Position numbers and translations under genes: made by a program
Assembly: GCA_902541285.1 (NCBI GenBank)
Contig: CACBQD010000002.1
Span: forward strand, 1 to 64,000
Source of the DNA: an uncultured Pelagibacteraceae bacterium
Lineage (GTDB): Bacteria; Pseudomonadota; Alphaproteobacteria; Pelagibacterales; Pelagibacteraceae
Direction of reading: 5' to 3'
Length of the DNA: 64,000 nucleotides
The notes under the pieces: model-generated
What the model was told of the DNA's origin: nothing
Database searches by the model: none
The model's input: the letters and a program-made list of their open reading frames with translations, nothing else
Shown: positions 23,991 to 32,157 of the stretch, piece after piece
How the letters are laid out: each line of letters starts with the position of its first letter
Numbering within the stretch: position 1 is the stretch's first letter

Positions 23991-24751
23991 TATTGAAAAA
24001 ATAATCTTTCAAAATTATTATTTGTAATATCGTCTAATTCATCAAAAGTTATTGATTTTAATTCTGAAAGTTTTTCCAATGTATATTTAATAAAAGAAGG
24101 TTCATTTTTTTTACCTCTCATTGGAATAGGAGCTAAAAAAGGGCTATCTGTTTCAATTAAAATTTTGTCATTTTCAATCATTTTAAATGTTTCTTGCAGA
24201 TCAGTACTATTTTTGAAAGTTATTATTCCACTAGCAGAAAAATACGCATTTAATGTCATCATTTTTTTTGCAAACTCTTTTGAACCTGTAAAACAATGCA
24301 TAAGTATTTTAATATCACTATTTTTATACCCATTTAAAATATCAAAAGTTTCTGTTTCGGCACTTCTAGAATGAACTATTAAAGGATAATTTAGTTCAAT
24401 GGAGGCCTCTATATGTGTCTCAAAACTTTTAATTTGATCATCTTTATGACTATTTTCATAATAAAAATCTAATCCTGTCTCTCCTACTCCAATTATTTTT
24501 TTAAATTTATTAGCATTTTCAACAATGAATTTTTTATCCATCTTATCATTTGTTGATTCATGAGGATGAATTCCTACGCTTCCATAAATTATTTCATCAA
24601 GATTTATTATTTTTTTAATATTTTCAAAACTTTTTGAATTAGTTGAAATAGTTAGAATTTTCTTTAATCCATTTTCCTTAGAACGTTTGATAACATCACT
24701 AATATTTGAATAAAGGGGTTCGTGATCAAGATGACAATGTGAGTCTATCAT
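23990..24751 (-). CDS. tatD: TatD family metal-dependent DNase
   Basis: A 253-aa amidohydrolase-fold nuclease (3'-5' exonuclease activity in relatives). Metal ligands: MIDSHCHLDHEP at the N-terminus, GVGETGLDFYYENSH near residue 90, LIVHSRSAETETF near residue 125, ILMHCFTGS and LIETDSPFLAPIPMRGKKNEPSFI near residue 198. Full length. It overlaps metG by 4 bp (ATGA) and the MBL gene by 1 bp. Confidence 0.95.
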   Translation of the reverse strand: MIDSHCHLDHEPLYSNISDVIKRSKENGLKKILTISTNSKSFENIKKIINLDEIIYGSVGIHPHESTNDKMDKKFIVENANKFKKIIGVGETGLDFYYENSHKDDQIKSFETHIEASIELNYPLIVHSRSAETETFDILNGYKNSDIKILMHCFTGSKEFAKKMMTLNAYFSASGIITFKNSTDLQETFKMIENDKILIETDSPFLAPIPMRGKKNEPSFIKYTLEKLSELKSITFDELDDITNNNFERLFFQ

Positions 24752-26274
24752 TTTTCAATTTTTTTAAACAAAATATCTAATTTATTTATTTTTAAATCTT
24801 TTTTTAAAATTTCATTATTATCTATTGATGTAAAATCAATAGAATTTTCTGTTTCATCAAAAACATTTAGCACTTTTAATGATGTTTCTGGCATTACTGG
24901 ATAAAGCAAGATAGTGATTTTTCTAATTAATTCTAATGCAGTATAAACAATTGTATTCAACCTCAATCTATCATCTTTCTTCTTCCAAGGTTCCTGATCA
25001 TTAAAATATTTATTTGCAGCAAACAGTCTATCAACAATAAAACTCATATATTGGTTTATGTCTTGATTATCTATAAATGATCTTATTTTATCTAGATTAT
25101 TTAATGGTTTTAAAATTTCTAAATCTTCATCATTAAATTTATGATCAGGTATTAAAGATGAACAATTTTTTTCGGCAAAAGAAAGTACTCTTTGACAGAG
25201 ATTTCCAAAATTATTTGCTAAATCACTATTAATACAATTTTCTAGTTTTTCCTCTGAAATATTTCCATCATTACCAAATGAAACTTCTTTAAGTAAATAA
25301 TATCTTAATGGATCTAAACCATAAACATTTATTATTTCTAATGGATCTAAAATATTTCCTTTTGATTTTGACATTTTTTCATCACCAGAGAGTATCCATC
25401 CATGTCCATAAACTCTTTTGGGAGGTTTTATTTTTGCAGCCAATAGGAATGCTGGCCAATAAATAGCATGAAATCTTAATATGTCTTTACCAATAATATG
25501 TAAATCTGCTGGCCAAAAATTTTTATATAATTCATTATTTTCATCTGGATATTTTAAAGAACTTAAATAATTTGTTAATGCATCTAGCCATACATAAACA
25601 ACATGATTTTCATCACTCGGAACTTTTACACCCCAAGAAAATGTTTTTCTACTAACAGATAAGTCTTTTAAGCCGCTTTTAACAAAGCTAATTACTTCAT
25701 TTCTTCTACTTTCAGGTAATATAAAATTTTTATTTTTTTCATAAAATTCTAACAAAGGCTTTTCCCATTCTGAAAGTTTAAAAAAAAAAGATTCTTCTTC
25801 GACCCACTCAACAGCTGAACCAGATGATTTAGCAACTTTTAAACCATCTTTTTCCTCAACTTCATCTTCATTATAAAATGCCTCGTCTGATACAGAATAC
25901 CAACCAGAATATTTAGACAAAAAAATTTGCTTATTTTTTTCAAGGATATTCCATAAATTTTGTACAGATACTTTATGTCTATCTTCTGTAGTTCTTATAA
26001 AATCAGTATTTGATAAGTTTAATGTTTTAGTTAAATCCTCGAATGTTTTACTTATTTCATCACAAAAAGATTTTGGATCCTTATTTAACTTTTCAGCGGA
26101 TCTTTGTATTTTTAAACCATGCTCATCTGTTCCTGTTAAAAAATAGACATTAAAACCATCAATTTTTTTGAAACGTGCAAAAAAATCAGCAATTATACTT
26201 GAATATGCATGTCCCATATGAGGTTTAGCAGAAGGATAGTAAATTGGAGTTGTTATATAATAATTTTTATTCAC
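24748..26274 (-). CDS. metG: Methionyl-tRNA synthetase
   Basis: Charges tRNA-Met. The 508-aa class I synthetase shows YITTPIYYPSAKPHMGHAYSS (HIGH motif as HMGH), YFLTGTDEHGLKIQR, YSVSDEAFYNEDEVEE, VYVWLDALTNYLSSL and the KMSKS loop as KMSKSKGNILDP near residue 300. No cysteine zinc knuckle is seen, as in other alphaproteobacterial enzymes. The start is GTG at 26274, overlapping holB by 8 bp. A short C-terminal anticodon domain and no EMAP extension. Confidence 0.96.
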   Translation of the reverse strand: MNKNYYITTPIYYPSAKPHMGHAYSSIIADFFARFKKIDGFNVYFLTGTDEHGLKIQRSAEKLNKDPKSFCDEISKTFEDLTKTLNLSNTDFIRTTEDRHKVSVQNLWNILEKNKQIFLSKYSGWYSVSDEAFYNEDEVEEKDGLKVAKSSGSAVEWVEEESFFFKLSEWEKPLLEFYEKNKNFILPESRRNEVISFVKSGLKDLSVSRKTFSWGVKVPSDENHVVYVWLDALTNYLSSLKYPDENNELYKNFWPADLHIIGKDILRFHAIYWPAFLLAAKIKPPKRVYGHGWILSGDEKMSKSKGNILDPLEIINVYGLDPLRYYLLKEVSFGNDGNISEEKLENCINSDLANNFGNLCQRVLSFAEKNCSSLIPDHKFNDEDLEILKPLNNLDKIRSFIDNQDINQYMSFIVDRLFAANKYFNDQEPWKKKDDRLRLNTIVYTALELIRKITILLYPVMPETSLKVLNVFDETENSIDFTSIDNNEILKKDLKINKLDILFKKIEK

Positions 26275-27136
26275 TTAGTAATCTGTCCTTAAATTCTAAA
26301 AAAAAAGTTTCATAATCAAGATTAAATTTTTTTACATTAGATAGTTTTGAATAATAATATTCTTTAACTTTATATGAAAATTTTTTTGTTGTGTTTATAT
26401 GTTTATAAAAAAATAATTCAATAATCATATTTAAATTATCTCTTATAAACTCTTGTTTAATATAGTGCTTATTATTAATTAAATTAACTAATAAATCATC
26501 GACTGTGGTTTCTGATACTGATAATTCATATTCATTCATATAATTTATTAATGATATTAAAAAATAAGGTGTTGTATAATAATTTATCAAATTTGAATTT
26601 ATTTGGTCATAAATATTTTCATTAAAGTAATTATTTACAATTAATCTGGTATTTTCATTTGAGATACTTAATTTAAATTCTATACATCGAGATTTTATTG
26701 TATCTATTAAAAACTTTTCTGAATTAAAAATTAAAATAAAAAAAACATTTTCATTTGGTTCTTCTAAATTTTTCAATAAGGCATTTGATGCATTAATATT
26801 TAAAAATTCGACATCATCGATAATTATAAATCTTGACTTATTATTAAAGGAGGATTGATTTGTAAACTTTATGATTTCTCTAATCTGATCAATTTCTATA
26901 TTTTTTTTTTCATTAATTTTTTTTATATTTAAAACATTAGGATGCGATTTGTTTTTTATTAGTTCGTAATCGTTGTTTGAATTAAAAATCTTATATAAAA
27001 ATTTTTCAACAAGCAGGGATTTTCCAATACCTTTTTTACCAGATAATAAAATTTTATTTGGAAGTTTATTATCTTCGTAAAGTGTTACTAATTTTTCTAA
27101 ATATGTTTCATGTCCTATTAATTTATGTTCAGACAT
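26267..27136 (-). CDS. holB: DNA polymerase III delta' subunit
   Basis: Clamp-loader subunit. The 289-aa protein has an AAA+ Walker A LLSGKKGIGKSLLVEKF near residue 34, the region SHPNVLNIKK, a DEx-like RFIIIDDVEFLNINASNALLKNLEEPNENVFFILI (sensor segment) and TIKSRCIEFKL with the SRC arginine finger. The zinc module cysteines of larger clamp-loader subunits are absent. Position between tmk and metG is diagnostic. Overlaps metG by 8 bp. Confidence 0.9.
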   Translation of the reverse strand: MSEHKLIGHETYLEKLVTLYEDNKLPNKILLSGKKGIGKSLLVEKFLYKIFNSNNDYELIKNKSHPNVLNIKKINEKKNIEIDQIREIIKFTNQSSFNNKSRFIIIDDVEFLNINASNALLKNLEEPNENVFFILIFNSEKFLIDTIKSRCIEFKLSISNENTRLIVNNYFNENIYDQINSNLINYYTTPYFLISLINYMNEYELSVSETTVDDLLVNLINNKHYIKQEFIRDNLNMIIELFFYKHINTTKKFSYKVKEYYYSKLSNVKKFNLDYETFFLEFKDRLLSE

Positions 27137-27751
27137 TTAAATTATTTTCTCAAGTTTATTTATTATAATTTTTTTTACTTCATTAATAGTATTGGTATTT
27201 GAATTAATTTTAATATATTTGGTCTTATTCCTTGATATTTTTTCATATCCGTTCTGAACTTTATTATAAAATTTAAGTTTAAATTTATCATATCTATTTA
27301 GTTTAGATCTATTTCTAAGTCTTTTTTGTAAATTTTTTGAATTTACAGTACTTAAAAAAACTACATTGGGATTAAAATTTCCAATTATAAACTTATTCAG
27401 CATTTTGATTACTTTTAAATCAATTTTCATTCCATAATGTTGATATGCAATAGTAGAATCCGTAAAACGATCAATTAGTATTATTTTTCTTTTATAATTT
27501 TTTTTAATAATTTTCTCAAAATTTTCTGATCTTCCAGCATAAAATAGTAATAAATCAGTTTTATTATTTAAATTTAATTTCTTATCTAAAATCAATTTTC
27601 TTAATTTTTCTGAAAAAATTGATCCACCTGGTTCTCTTAATTTTATAAATCTTTTTTTTCGCTTTTTTAAATAATTTGCAGCAATATTAAAATTTGTAGT
27701 TTTTCCTGAGGCCTCAATGCCTTCAAATATAATAATTGGATATTTAAACAT
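27137..27751 (-). CDS. tmk: Thymidylate kinase
   Basis: Phosphorylates dTMP to dTDP. The 204-aa P-loop kinase has IIFEGIEASGKTTNFNIAANYL (P-loop near residue 8), KLREPGGSIFSEKLRKLIL, LLLFYAGRSENFEKII and LIDRFTDSTIAYQHYG (DR motif near residue 95), all TMPK hallmarks. Lys/Asn-rich C-terminus as elsewhere in the genome. It overlaps the dac gene by 8 bp and abuts holB. Confidence 0.94.
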   Translation of the reverse strand: MFKYPIIIFEGIEASGKTTNFNIAANYLKKRKKRFIKLREPGGSIFSEKLRKLILDKKLNLNNKTDLLLFYAGRSENFEKIIKKNYKRKIILIDRFTDSTIAYQHYGMKIDLKVIKMLNKFIIGNFNPNVVFLSTVNSKNLQKRLRNRSKLNRYDKFKLKFYNKVQNGYEKISRNKTKYIKINSNTNTINEVKKIIINKLEKII

Positions 27752-28898
27752 CGCCCCATATCAAAAAATTGATAGAAGTTATCAACCTTGATATTGCATT
27801 TTGCTGTTTGATATTTTCTGTAGAAAACAAGTCATGATTAGATATAACTTCGTCTTTATATAAAACTTTAATTTCTGCCAGTTTTTCGCCCTTTTTTATT
27901 GGTGCTTGTATAGGACCTTCATAAACAATCTTAACTTTCATGTATTTTTTTTTAGCTTTTGGAATGGTCTTATAAATTATATCTTTAGCATTAACTTTTA
28001 CTTTTTTCTTATTACCCTGCCATACATCTAACTCATAAAGATATTCATTATCATTACTTATTTTTATCGTATCAAAATTTGTAATTCCCCATGTTAACAA
28101 CTTTTGAGATTGTTTTGATCTAGAATTTTTTGTTTCAAAGCCACTTGCAACAGCTATTAATCTTCTTTCTTTTCTTAATATAGATGATGCAAGTGAATAT
28201 TTTTCTGAACCTAGGTAGCCAGTTTTAATTCCATCTACACCCATATTTTTATATAATAATGGATTTCTATTTCCTTGTGTAATTGGATCCCCACCTGTTC
28301 TACTCCATGTAAATTCTTTAATTTTAAAATACTCATAATATTTTGGATGTTCTTTAATTAAATAATTAGACATAATTAATATATCTCGAACAGTTGAATA
28401 ATTATTATCATCATTGATCCCAGATGAGTTTGAAAAATTTGTATTTTCCATTCCAATTTCTTGAGCTTTCTCAGTCATTAGCAAAGCGAACTCGTCCTCT
28501 GTTCCTGCAATACCTTCTGCTAAAGCTACACAAGCATCATTACCTGAAGCAACAATTATACCTAACAATAAGTCTTCTACCGAAACTTCATCACCAACCA
28601 TTATAAACATTGATGAATAACCAGATGAGGATAATCTCCAAGCATTTTCAGAAACAATAAATTTTTCATCTAAAGTTATTTCGCCACTTTTCAATAAATC
28701 AAAAGCTACAATTGAGGTCATTATTTTTGTCATAGAAGCAGGAAATATTCTTTCATCAGGATTTTTTTCATATAAAATTTCACCAGATAAGTAGTCTTGT
28801 AAAATTGCAGTTCGTGCATTTATGTTAAACTTTGCATAAGAAATATTAGTTATAATTAAAAATGATAGGATAAAACTTAATAGTGCTTTTATTTTCAT
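27744..28898 (-). CDS. D-alanyl-D-alanine carboxypeptidase (PBP5/6-like)
   Basis: Periplasmic penicillin-binding protein that trims pentapeptide side chains. The 384-aa protein has a signal peptide (ALLSFILSFLIITNISYAKF), the SxxK motif in FPASMTKIMTSIVAF near residue 60, SxN as SSGINDDNN near residue 157 (SNSSGIND) and KTG in DGIKTGYLGSEKYSL near residue 223. The C-terminal beta domain (VKVNAKDIIYKTIPKAKKKYMKV) and a final amphipathic anchor region follow. Overlaps the rlpA-like gene by 4 bp and tmk by 8 bp. Confidence 0.93.
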   Translation of the reverse strand: MKIKALLSFILSFLIITNISYAKFNINARTAILQDYLSGEILYEKNPDERIFPASMTKIMTSIVAFDLLKSGEITLDEKFIVSENAWRLSSSGYSSMFIMVGDEVSVEDLLLGIIVASGNDACVALAEGIAGTEDEFALLMTEKAQEIGMENTNFSNSSGINDDNNYSTVRDILIMSNYLIKEHPKYYEYFKIKEFTWSRTGGDPITQGNRNPLLYKNMGVDGIKTGYLGSEKYSLASSILRKERRLIAVASGFETKNSRSKQSQKLLTWGITNFDTIKISNDNEYLYELDVWQGNKKKVKVNAKDIIYKTIPKAKKKYMKVKIVYEGPIQAPIKKGEKLAEIKVLYKDEVISNHDLFSTENIKQQNAISRLITSINFLIWGDV

Positions 28899-29647
28899 AA
28901 TTTTATTAATTCAATATTTTCAAAATTTATATTAGCTATCTCATTATATACATTTTTAATTGATCCTAAATTATAAAAAGGACCCTTATAAACTCTATAT
29001 AAATTTTTAGACATTTTTTTGATATTTATGTCTTTTAAATTGTATTCATCCTCAAGTCTTTTTTTCAATGTAATTGCAGATTCTTCAAAAAATAAATCAG
29101 CAAATTTAATTATAAATTCAAATTTTGTATTTTTTACCTTTTTAACTTTAGTATTGTTATCTTTTTCAATAGATATATTTTGGATTGAAATACTGTCTAC
29201 TGGAGCTTTATTAGCTACTTTTTTTTCCTCATCAAATGTTTTTGCTTTATTTGCAACAAATGTATTATTAGAATTTATTGTTTCTACACGTACATAAGGT
29301 TGGTCAGGGTCTATATCAAGTTCAGTAGCTATTCTCTCGGAAATTACTGAATTATAAAATATTGGATATTTTGAATTTTTTCCTACTCTAGCAATCAAAT
29401 ACTTTTCATTTAACAAATTTGTAATTTTTATATCTGTATCTTTTTTGAGTTTATTATTGAAAATAATTAATGATCTTTGATCTATTTTTTTTGAAACTAT
29501 TCGTTTTTTAAAAATATCATTATTATATATTAGAGCAAATCCATCATTTGAATAATTTTTGAAATCTTTATTCGTGATTACTTTTTTATTAGTAGTTTCA
29601 CATGATGTTAAAATTATTGCTAAAAAAATTATTATCTTAAGTTTCAT
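28895..29647 (-). CDS. RlpA-like lipoprotein with degenerate barrel and SPOR domain
   Basis: A 250-aa lipoprotein: signal KLKIIIFLAIILTSCETT (lipobox Cys near residue 16). The middle part resembles the RlpA double-psi barrel (TDIKITNLLNEKYLIARVGK..SVISERIATELDI) but the catalytic Asp and His positions of active RlpA are replaced. The C-terminal 75 residues (FEFIIKFADLFFEESAITLKKRL ... LYRVYKGPF) look like a SPOR domain, which binds denuded septal glycan. In-frame TTG at 29653 rejected for the ATG at 29647. It sits between mltB and dac, the usual RlpA position. Confidence 0.7.
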   Translation of the reverse strand: MKLKIIIFLAIILTSCETTNKKVITNKDFKNYSNDGFALIYNNDIFKKRIVSKKIDQRSLIIFNNKLKKDTDIKITNLLNEKYLIARVGKNSKYPIFYNSVISERIATELDIDPDQPYVRVETINSNNTFVANKAKTFDEEKKVANKAPVDSISIQNISIEKDNNTKVKKVKNTKFEFIIKFADLFFEESAITLKKRLEDEYNLKDINIKKMSKNLYRVYKGPFYNLGSIKNVYNEIANINFENIELIKL

Positions 29648-30632
29648 TTTCAAAACTATTTTTTAATGTGCATACGGCCAAACTAAATCTTAATGACCTG
29701 TTCCACTTTAAGATTAGCTTATAATTATCAAAAATAATATATGCTGGTTTAAGTTTATTTGCATTTTCTACTATTTCAGCATCAGGAGTAACTATTGCTG
29801 CTTTCAAATTGTCATATTTGTCCAAAAAAGACGAATTTTTTATATAATTTTTTAAATATTTTACTTTTCTCTCATGTTTAATTTTTTTTGCTGATGTATT
29901 TAAATATTTATCAGGAATATTTTCATTTAGATTAATTTTATAAAAACACGGTGTATTATCATTCCATCCAAGATTACTTAAATAGTTTGCTGCAGATGCA
30001 AAAGAATCCTCAATATTTTTTAGATCAATTGATCCATCTTTATTATAGTCAATTGCATGATTTTTAATTGTAGATGGCATAAATTGAAAATTACCAAATG
30101 CACCTGCCCAAGATCCAAATAATGTACTCGGATCTATAATTTTTGCATCTACTAATTTTAAAAGGGTGATTAATTCTTTAGTAAAAAATTCACTTCTTCT
30201 TTGATCGTAGCTTAATGTTGCAAGTGAAGAAACGATATCCATTTTACCTAAATAGTTTCCAAAGTTAGTTTCAATACCCATTAGTGCTAATAGTAAATTT
30301 TTATCTACTTTGTATTCGGAAGATACTTTATTAATAATATTATTTTCTTTATTTAATATAATTTTTCCTAATTTTACTTTTTTTGATGAGGTTCTTTTAG
30401 AAATATAAGTCTTTGTGTCTTCATAAAATTCTGGTTGATATCTATCATATTTAATTACATCAGATAAAAATTTTGATCTGTCTATTAATTTATCGACTGT
30501 GTCCTTACTAACACCTTCTTTAATTGCTCTTTTTTTAAATTTAACTTTCCAATCATTGAAATCATCAGCAATCAGAGTTGCAGAATTTAATATAATTAAT
30601 ATTGATACGATAAATAATTTAATTTTTTTCAT
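29637..30632 (-). CDS. Lytic murein transglycosylase, MltB family
   Basis: Cleaves peptidoglycan glycan strands. The 331-aa protein has an N-terminal signal (LFIVSILIILNSATLIADDF), then the MltB domain: ALMGIETNFGNYLG with the catalytic Glu near residue 120, IVSSLATLSYDQRRSEFF, and GSWAGAFGNFQFMPSTI near residues 173-189, followed by DYNKDGSIDLKNIEDSFASAANYL. Its start overlaps rarD by 14 bp and its end overlaps the rlpA-like gene by 11 bp. Confidence 0.93.
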   Translation of the reverse strand: MKKIKLFIVSILIILNSATLIADDFNDWKVKFKKRAIKEGVSKDTVDKLIDRSKFLSDVIKYDRYQPEFYEDTKTYISKRTSSKKVKLGKIILNKENNIINKVSSEYKVDKNLLLALMGIETNFGNYLGKMDIVSSLATLSYDQRRSEFFTKELITLLKLVDAKIIDPSTLFGSWAGAFGNFQFMPSTIKNHAIDYNKDGSIDLKNIEDSFASAANYLSNLGWNDNTPCFYKINLNENIPDKYLNTSAKKIKHERKVKYLKNYIKNSSFLDKYDNLKAAIVTPDAEIVENANKLKPAYIIFDNYKLILKWNRSLRFSLAVCTLKNSFENET

Positions 30633-31503
30633 ACAAATCTTTTAGGTATATCGATACAGCAATCCATATCAAAATAAAGCTGATTAATTTATGTATATCT
30701 AATTCCTCATTATATAAGAAATAACCCAACAAGAACTGCAAAGTTGGAGTTATATAAAAAACCATACCAGTTGGACCTAAACCACATAATTCAACACCTC
30801 TAACATATAAATATAAAGGAATCACGGTCATAGGACCTGCCAGCATGAATATGAACATTAATTTAACATTCGATATATCAAAATCATTTAAATCATTTTG
30901 TACAATTAAATAAAAAGCAAATATTACAGCTGGAAAAATAAATAAACTTTCAACTAATAAACCAATATCTGTGTCTACATCAATTTTTTTTCTTACTAAA
31001 TTATAAAAACTCCAACTTAAAGCTACTATTAATCCAACCCATGGTATTGATTGGAAACTGGATATAACTAAATAAAAAATTGATATAGTTACGATTAAAA
31101 GTGAAATTTTAGTTTTGAAACTTAATTCCTCTTTTAAAAAAAAATAACCTAAAAAAACACTTATTATAGGCATTATAAAATATCCAAAACTGGCATCTAT
31201 AACCTGATCATTCCCTATTGCATAAATCCAAACAGCCCAATTCGTAAAAATTAATAATCCAGATAAAAACAGCATCATAATTTTTTTTTTATCTTTAAAA
31301 ACTGAGCTAAATTTTTTCCACTTTGATAAAATGATTGTTGTTAAAATTAGCATAACAGTTGTCCACGCACTTCGATGTAGGACAACTTCAATGTGGCCAG
31401 CAAAAGCAATATATTTAAAATATATAACTCCAATAAAACCCCACCAGAAAGAACCAAATGCCGTTAAAATTATACCTTTATTAAATTGATTTTTGCTTAA
31501 CAT
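30619..31503 (-). CDS. rarD: EamA family permease, RarD-like
   Basis: A 294-aa ten-helix membrane protein. RarD-type signatures are KGIILTAFGSFWWGFIGVIYFKYIAFAG, EVVLHRSAWTTVMLIL, NWAVWIYAIGNDQVIDASFGYFIMPIISVFLGYFFLKE and GLGPTGMVFYITPTLQFLLGYFLYNE. The ATG at 31503 is preferred to an in-frame TTG at 31515. It heads the long mltB-to-MBL minus-strand run and is the last host gene before the tRNA-Ser island. Substrate unknown. Confidence 0.88.
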   Translation of the reverse strand: MLSKNQFNKGIILTAFGSFWWGFIGVIYFKYIAFAGHIEVVLHRSAWTTVMLILTTIILSKWKKFSSVFKDKKKIMMLFLSGLLIFTNWAVWIYAIGNDQVIDASFGYFIMPIISVFLGYFFLKEELSFKTKISLLIVTISIFYLVISSFQSIPWVGLIVALSWSFYNLVRKKIDVDTDIGLLVESLFIFPAVIFAFYLIVQNDLNDFDISNVKLMFIFMLAGPMTVIPLYLYVRGVELCGLGPTGMVFYITPTLQFLLGYFLYNEELDIHKLISFILIWIAVSIYLKDLYEKN

Positions 31504-31507
31504 TATA

Positions 31508-31536
31508 TTGATCAATTAAACTATTTTGTTTATGAA
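31508..31536 (+). promoter_or_regulatory. Candidate ancestral tRNA-Ser promoter, now ahead of the truncated copy
   Basis: TTGATC (31508-31513), 17-bp spacer, TATGAA (31531-31536), about 27 bp before the truncated tRNA-Ser copy. It overlaps the rarD start region. If active it would transcribe the tRNA 5' half into the island. Confidence 0.35.
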
Positions 31537-31563
31537 ATATAGAATTTTAATTATTACAAATTA

Positions 31564-31602
31564 GGAGAGATGGCTGAGCGGTTGAAAGCACCGGTCTTGA
31601 AA
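31564..31602 (+). repeat. attL: 39-bp truncated copy of tRNA-Ser(TGA)
   Basis: Identical over 39 bp to 39057-39095, the 5' half of the intact tRNA-Ser. Identity starts exactly at the mature tRNA 5' end and stops in the anticodon loop just after the anticodon and the next base (CTTGAAA, then TTCC instead of ACCGG). No T-arm or acceptor 3' strand follows, so it is a broken tRNA and marks the left edge of the island. Confidence 0.92.
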
Positions 31603-31716
31603 TTCCAAGTAACTCATACCCCTTTACGACAATACACTTACAAATTAAGCCATTGCTTACTTTTTTAAATTTAGTTTTTCAAAATCTGCATTTTGATTAG
31701 GTCGCCTAAGCTAGAA

Positions 31717-31738
31717 ACTAGAACGAAACTACAACGAA
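31717..31738 (+). repeat. Tandem 11-bp repeat, left end of island
   Basis: Two head-to-tail units, ACTAGAACGAA (31717-31727) and ACTACAACGAA (31728-31738), preceded by a partial CTAGAA. They match the right-end pair at 38962-38983 in the same orientation, 18 of 22 positions. Possible integrase arm-type binding sites. Confidence 0.55.
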
Positions 31739-31743
31739 ATTGA

Positions 31744-32118
31744 TTAATTAATTTCAGCAACTTTTACATCACATAAATAGTGATTCAAAAATTTATCATT
31801 TATATAATCATACTTTGACATAGACATAATTGGATCTTTTTTTCCCTCAAATTCATTAATTTGAAAACCCAATTCATATTCAGGAAATCTAGCTGCAAAG
31901 AAGTCTTTTTTTATAATCAAATTCTCATTTGGAATTTCAACAAATAAATTTTTATTATGATCAAAATATTGAAATGATGTAACATCAAACTTATATTTAT
32001 GAATTACATATTCTTTATCTAAAAGGTTCTTCATATTTACACATGATATATCGACACCTTGATCAGAATAACTATTTAAAGGGAACAATATGATAAAAAA
32101 AATTATTAGTAATTTCAC
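31744..32118 (-). CDS. Hypothetical exported protein of the island
   Basis: A 124-aa protein with a signal peptide (LLIIFFIILFPLNSYSDQG, cleavage likely after SYS). The mature part has two cysteines (ISCVNM and YLCDVKV) that could form a disulfide, and mixed beta-like sequence (VIHKYKFDVTSFQYFD, ENLIIKKDFFAARFPEYELGF). No family recognised. The start is GTG at 32118. It is the last minus-strand gene of the island, 39 bp after the methyltransferase stop. A link to defence is only positional. Confidence 0.5.
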   Translation of the reverse strand: MKLLIIFFIILFPLNSYSDQGVDISCVNMKNLLDKEYVIHKYKFDVTSFQYFDHNKNLFVEIPNENLIIKKDFFAARFPEYELGFQINEFEGKKDPIMSMSKYDYINDKFLNHYLCDVKVAEIN

Positions 32119-32157
32119 TACTATTCTTGTTACAAATTAGGATGGTTATATTGGGAC

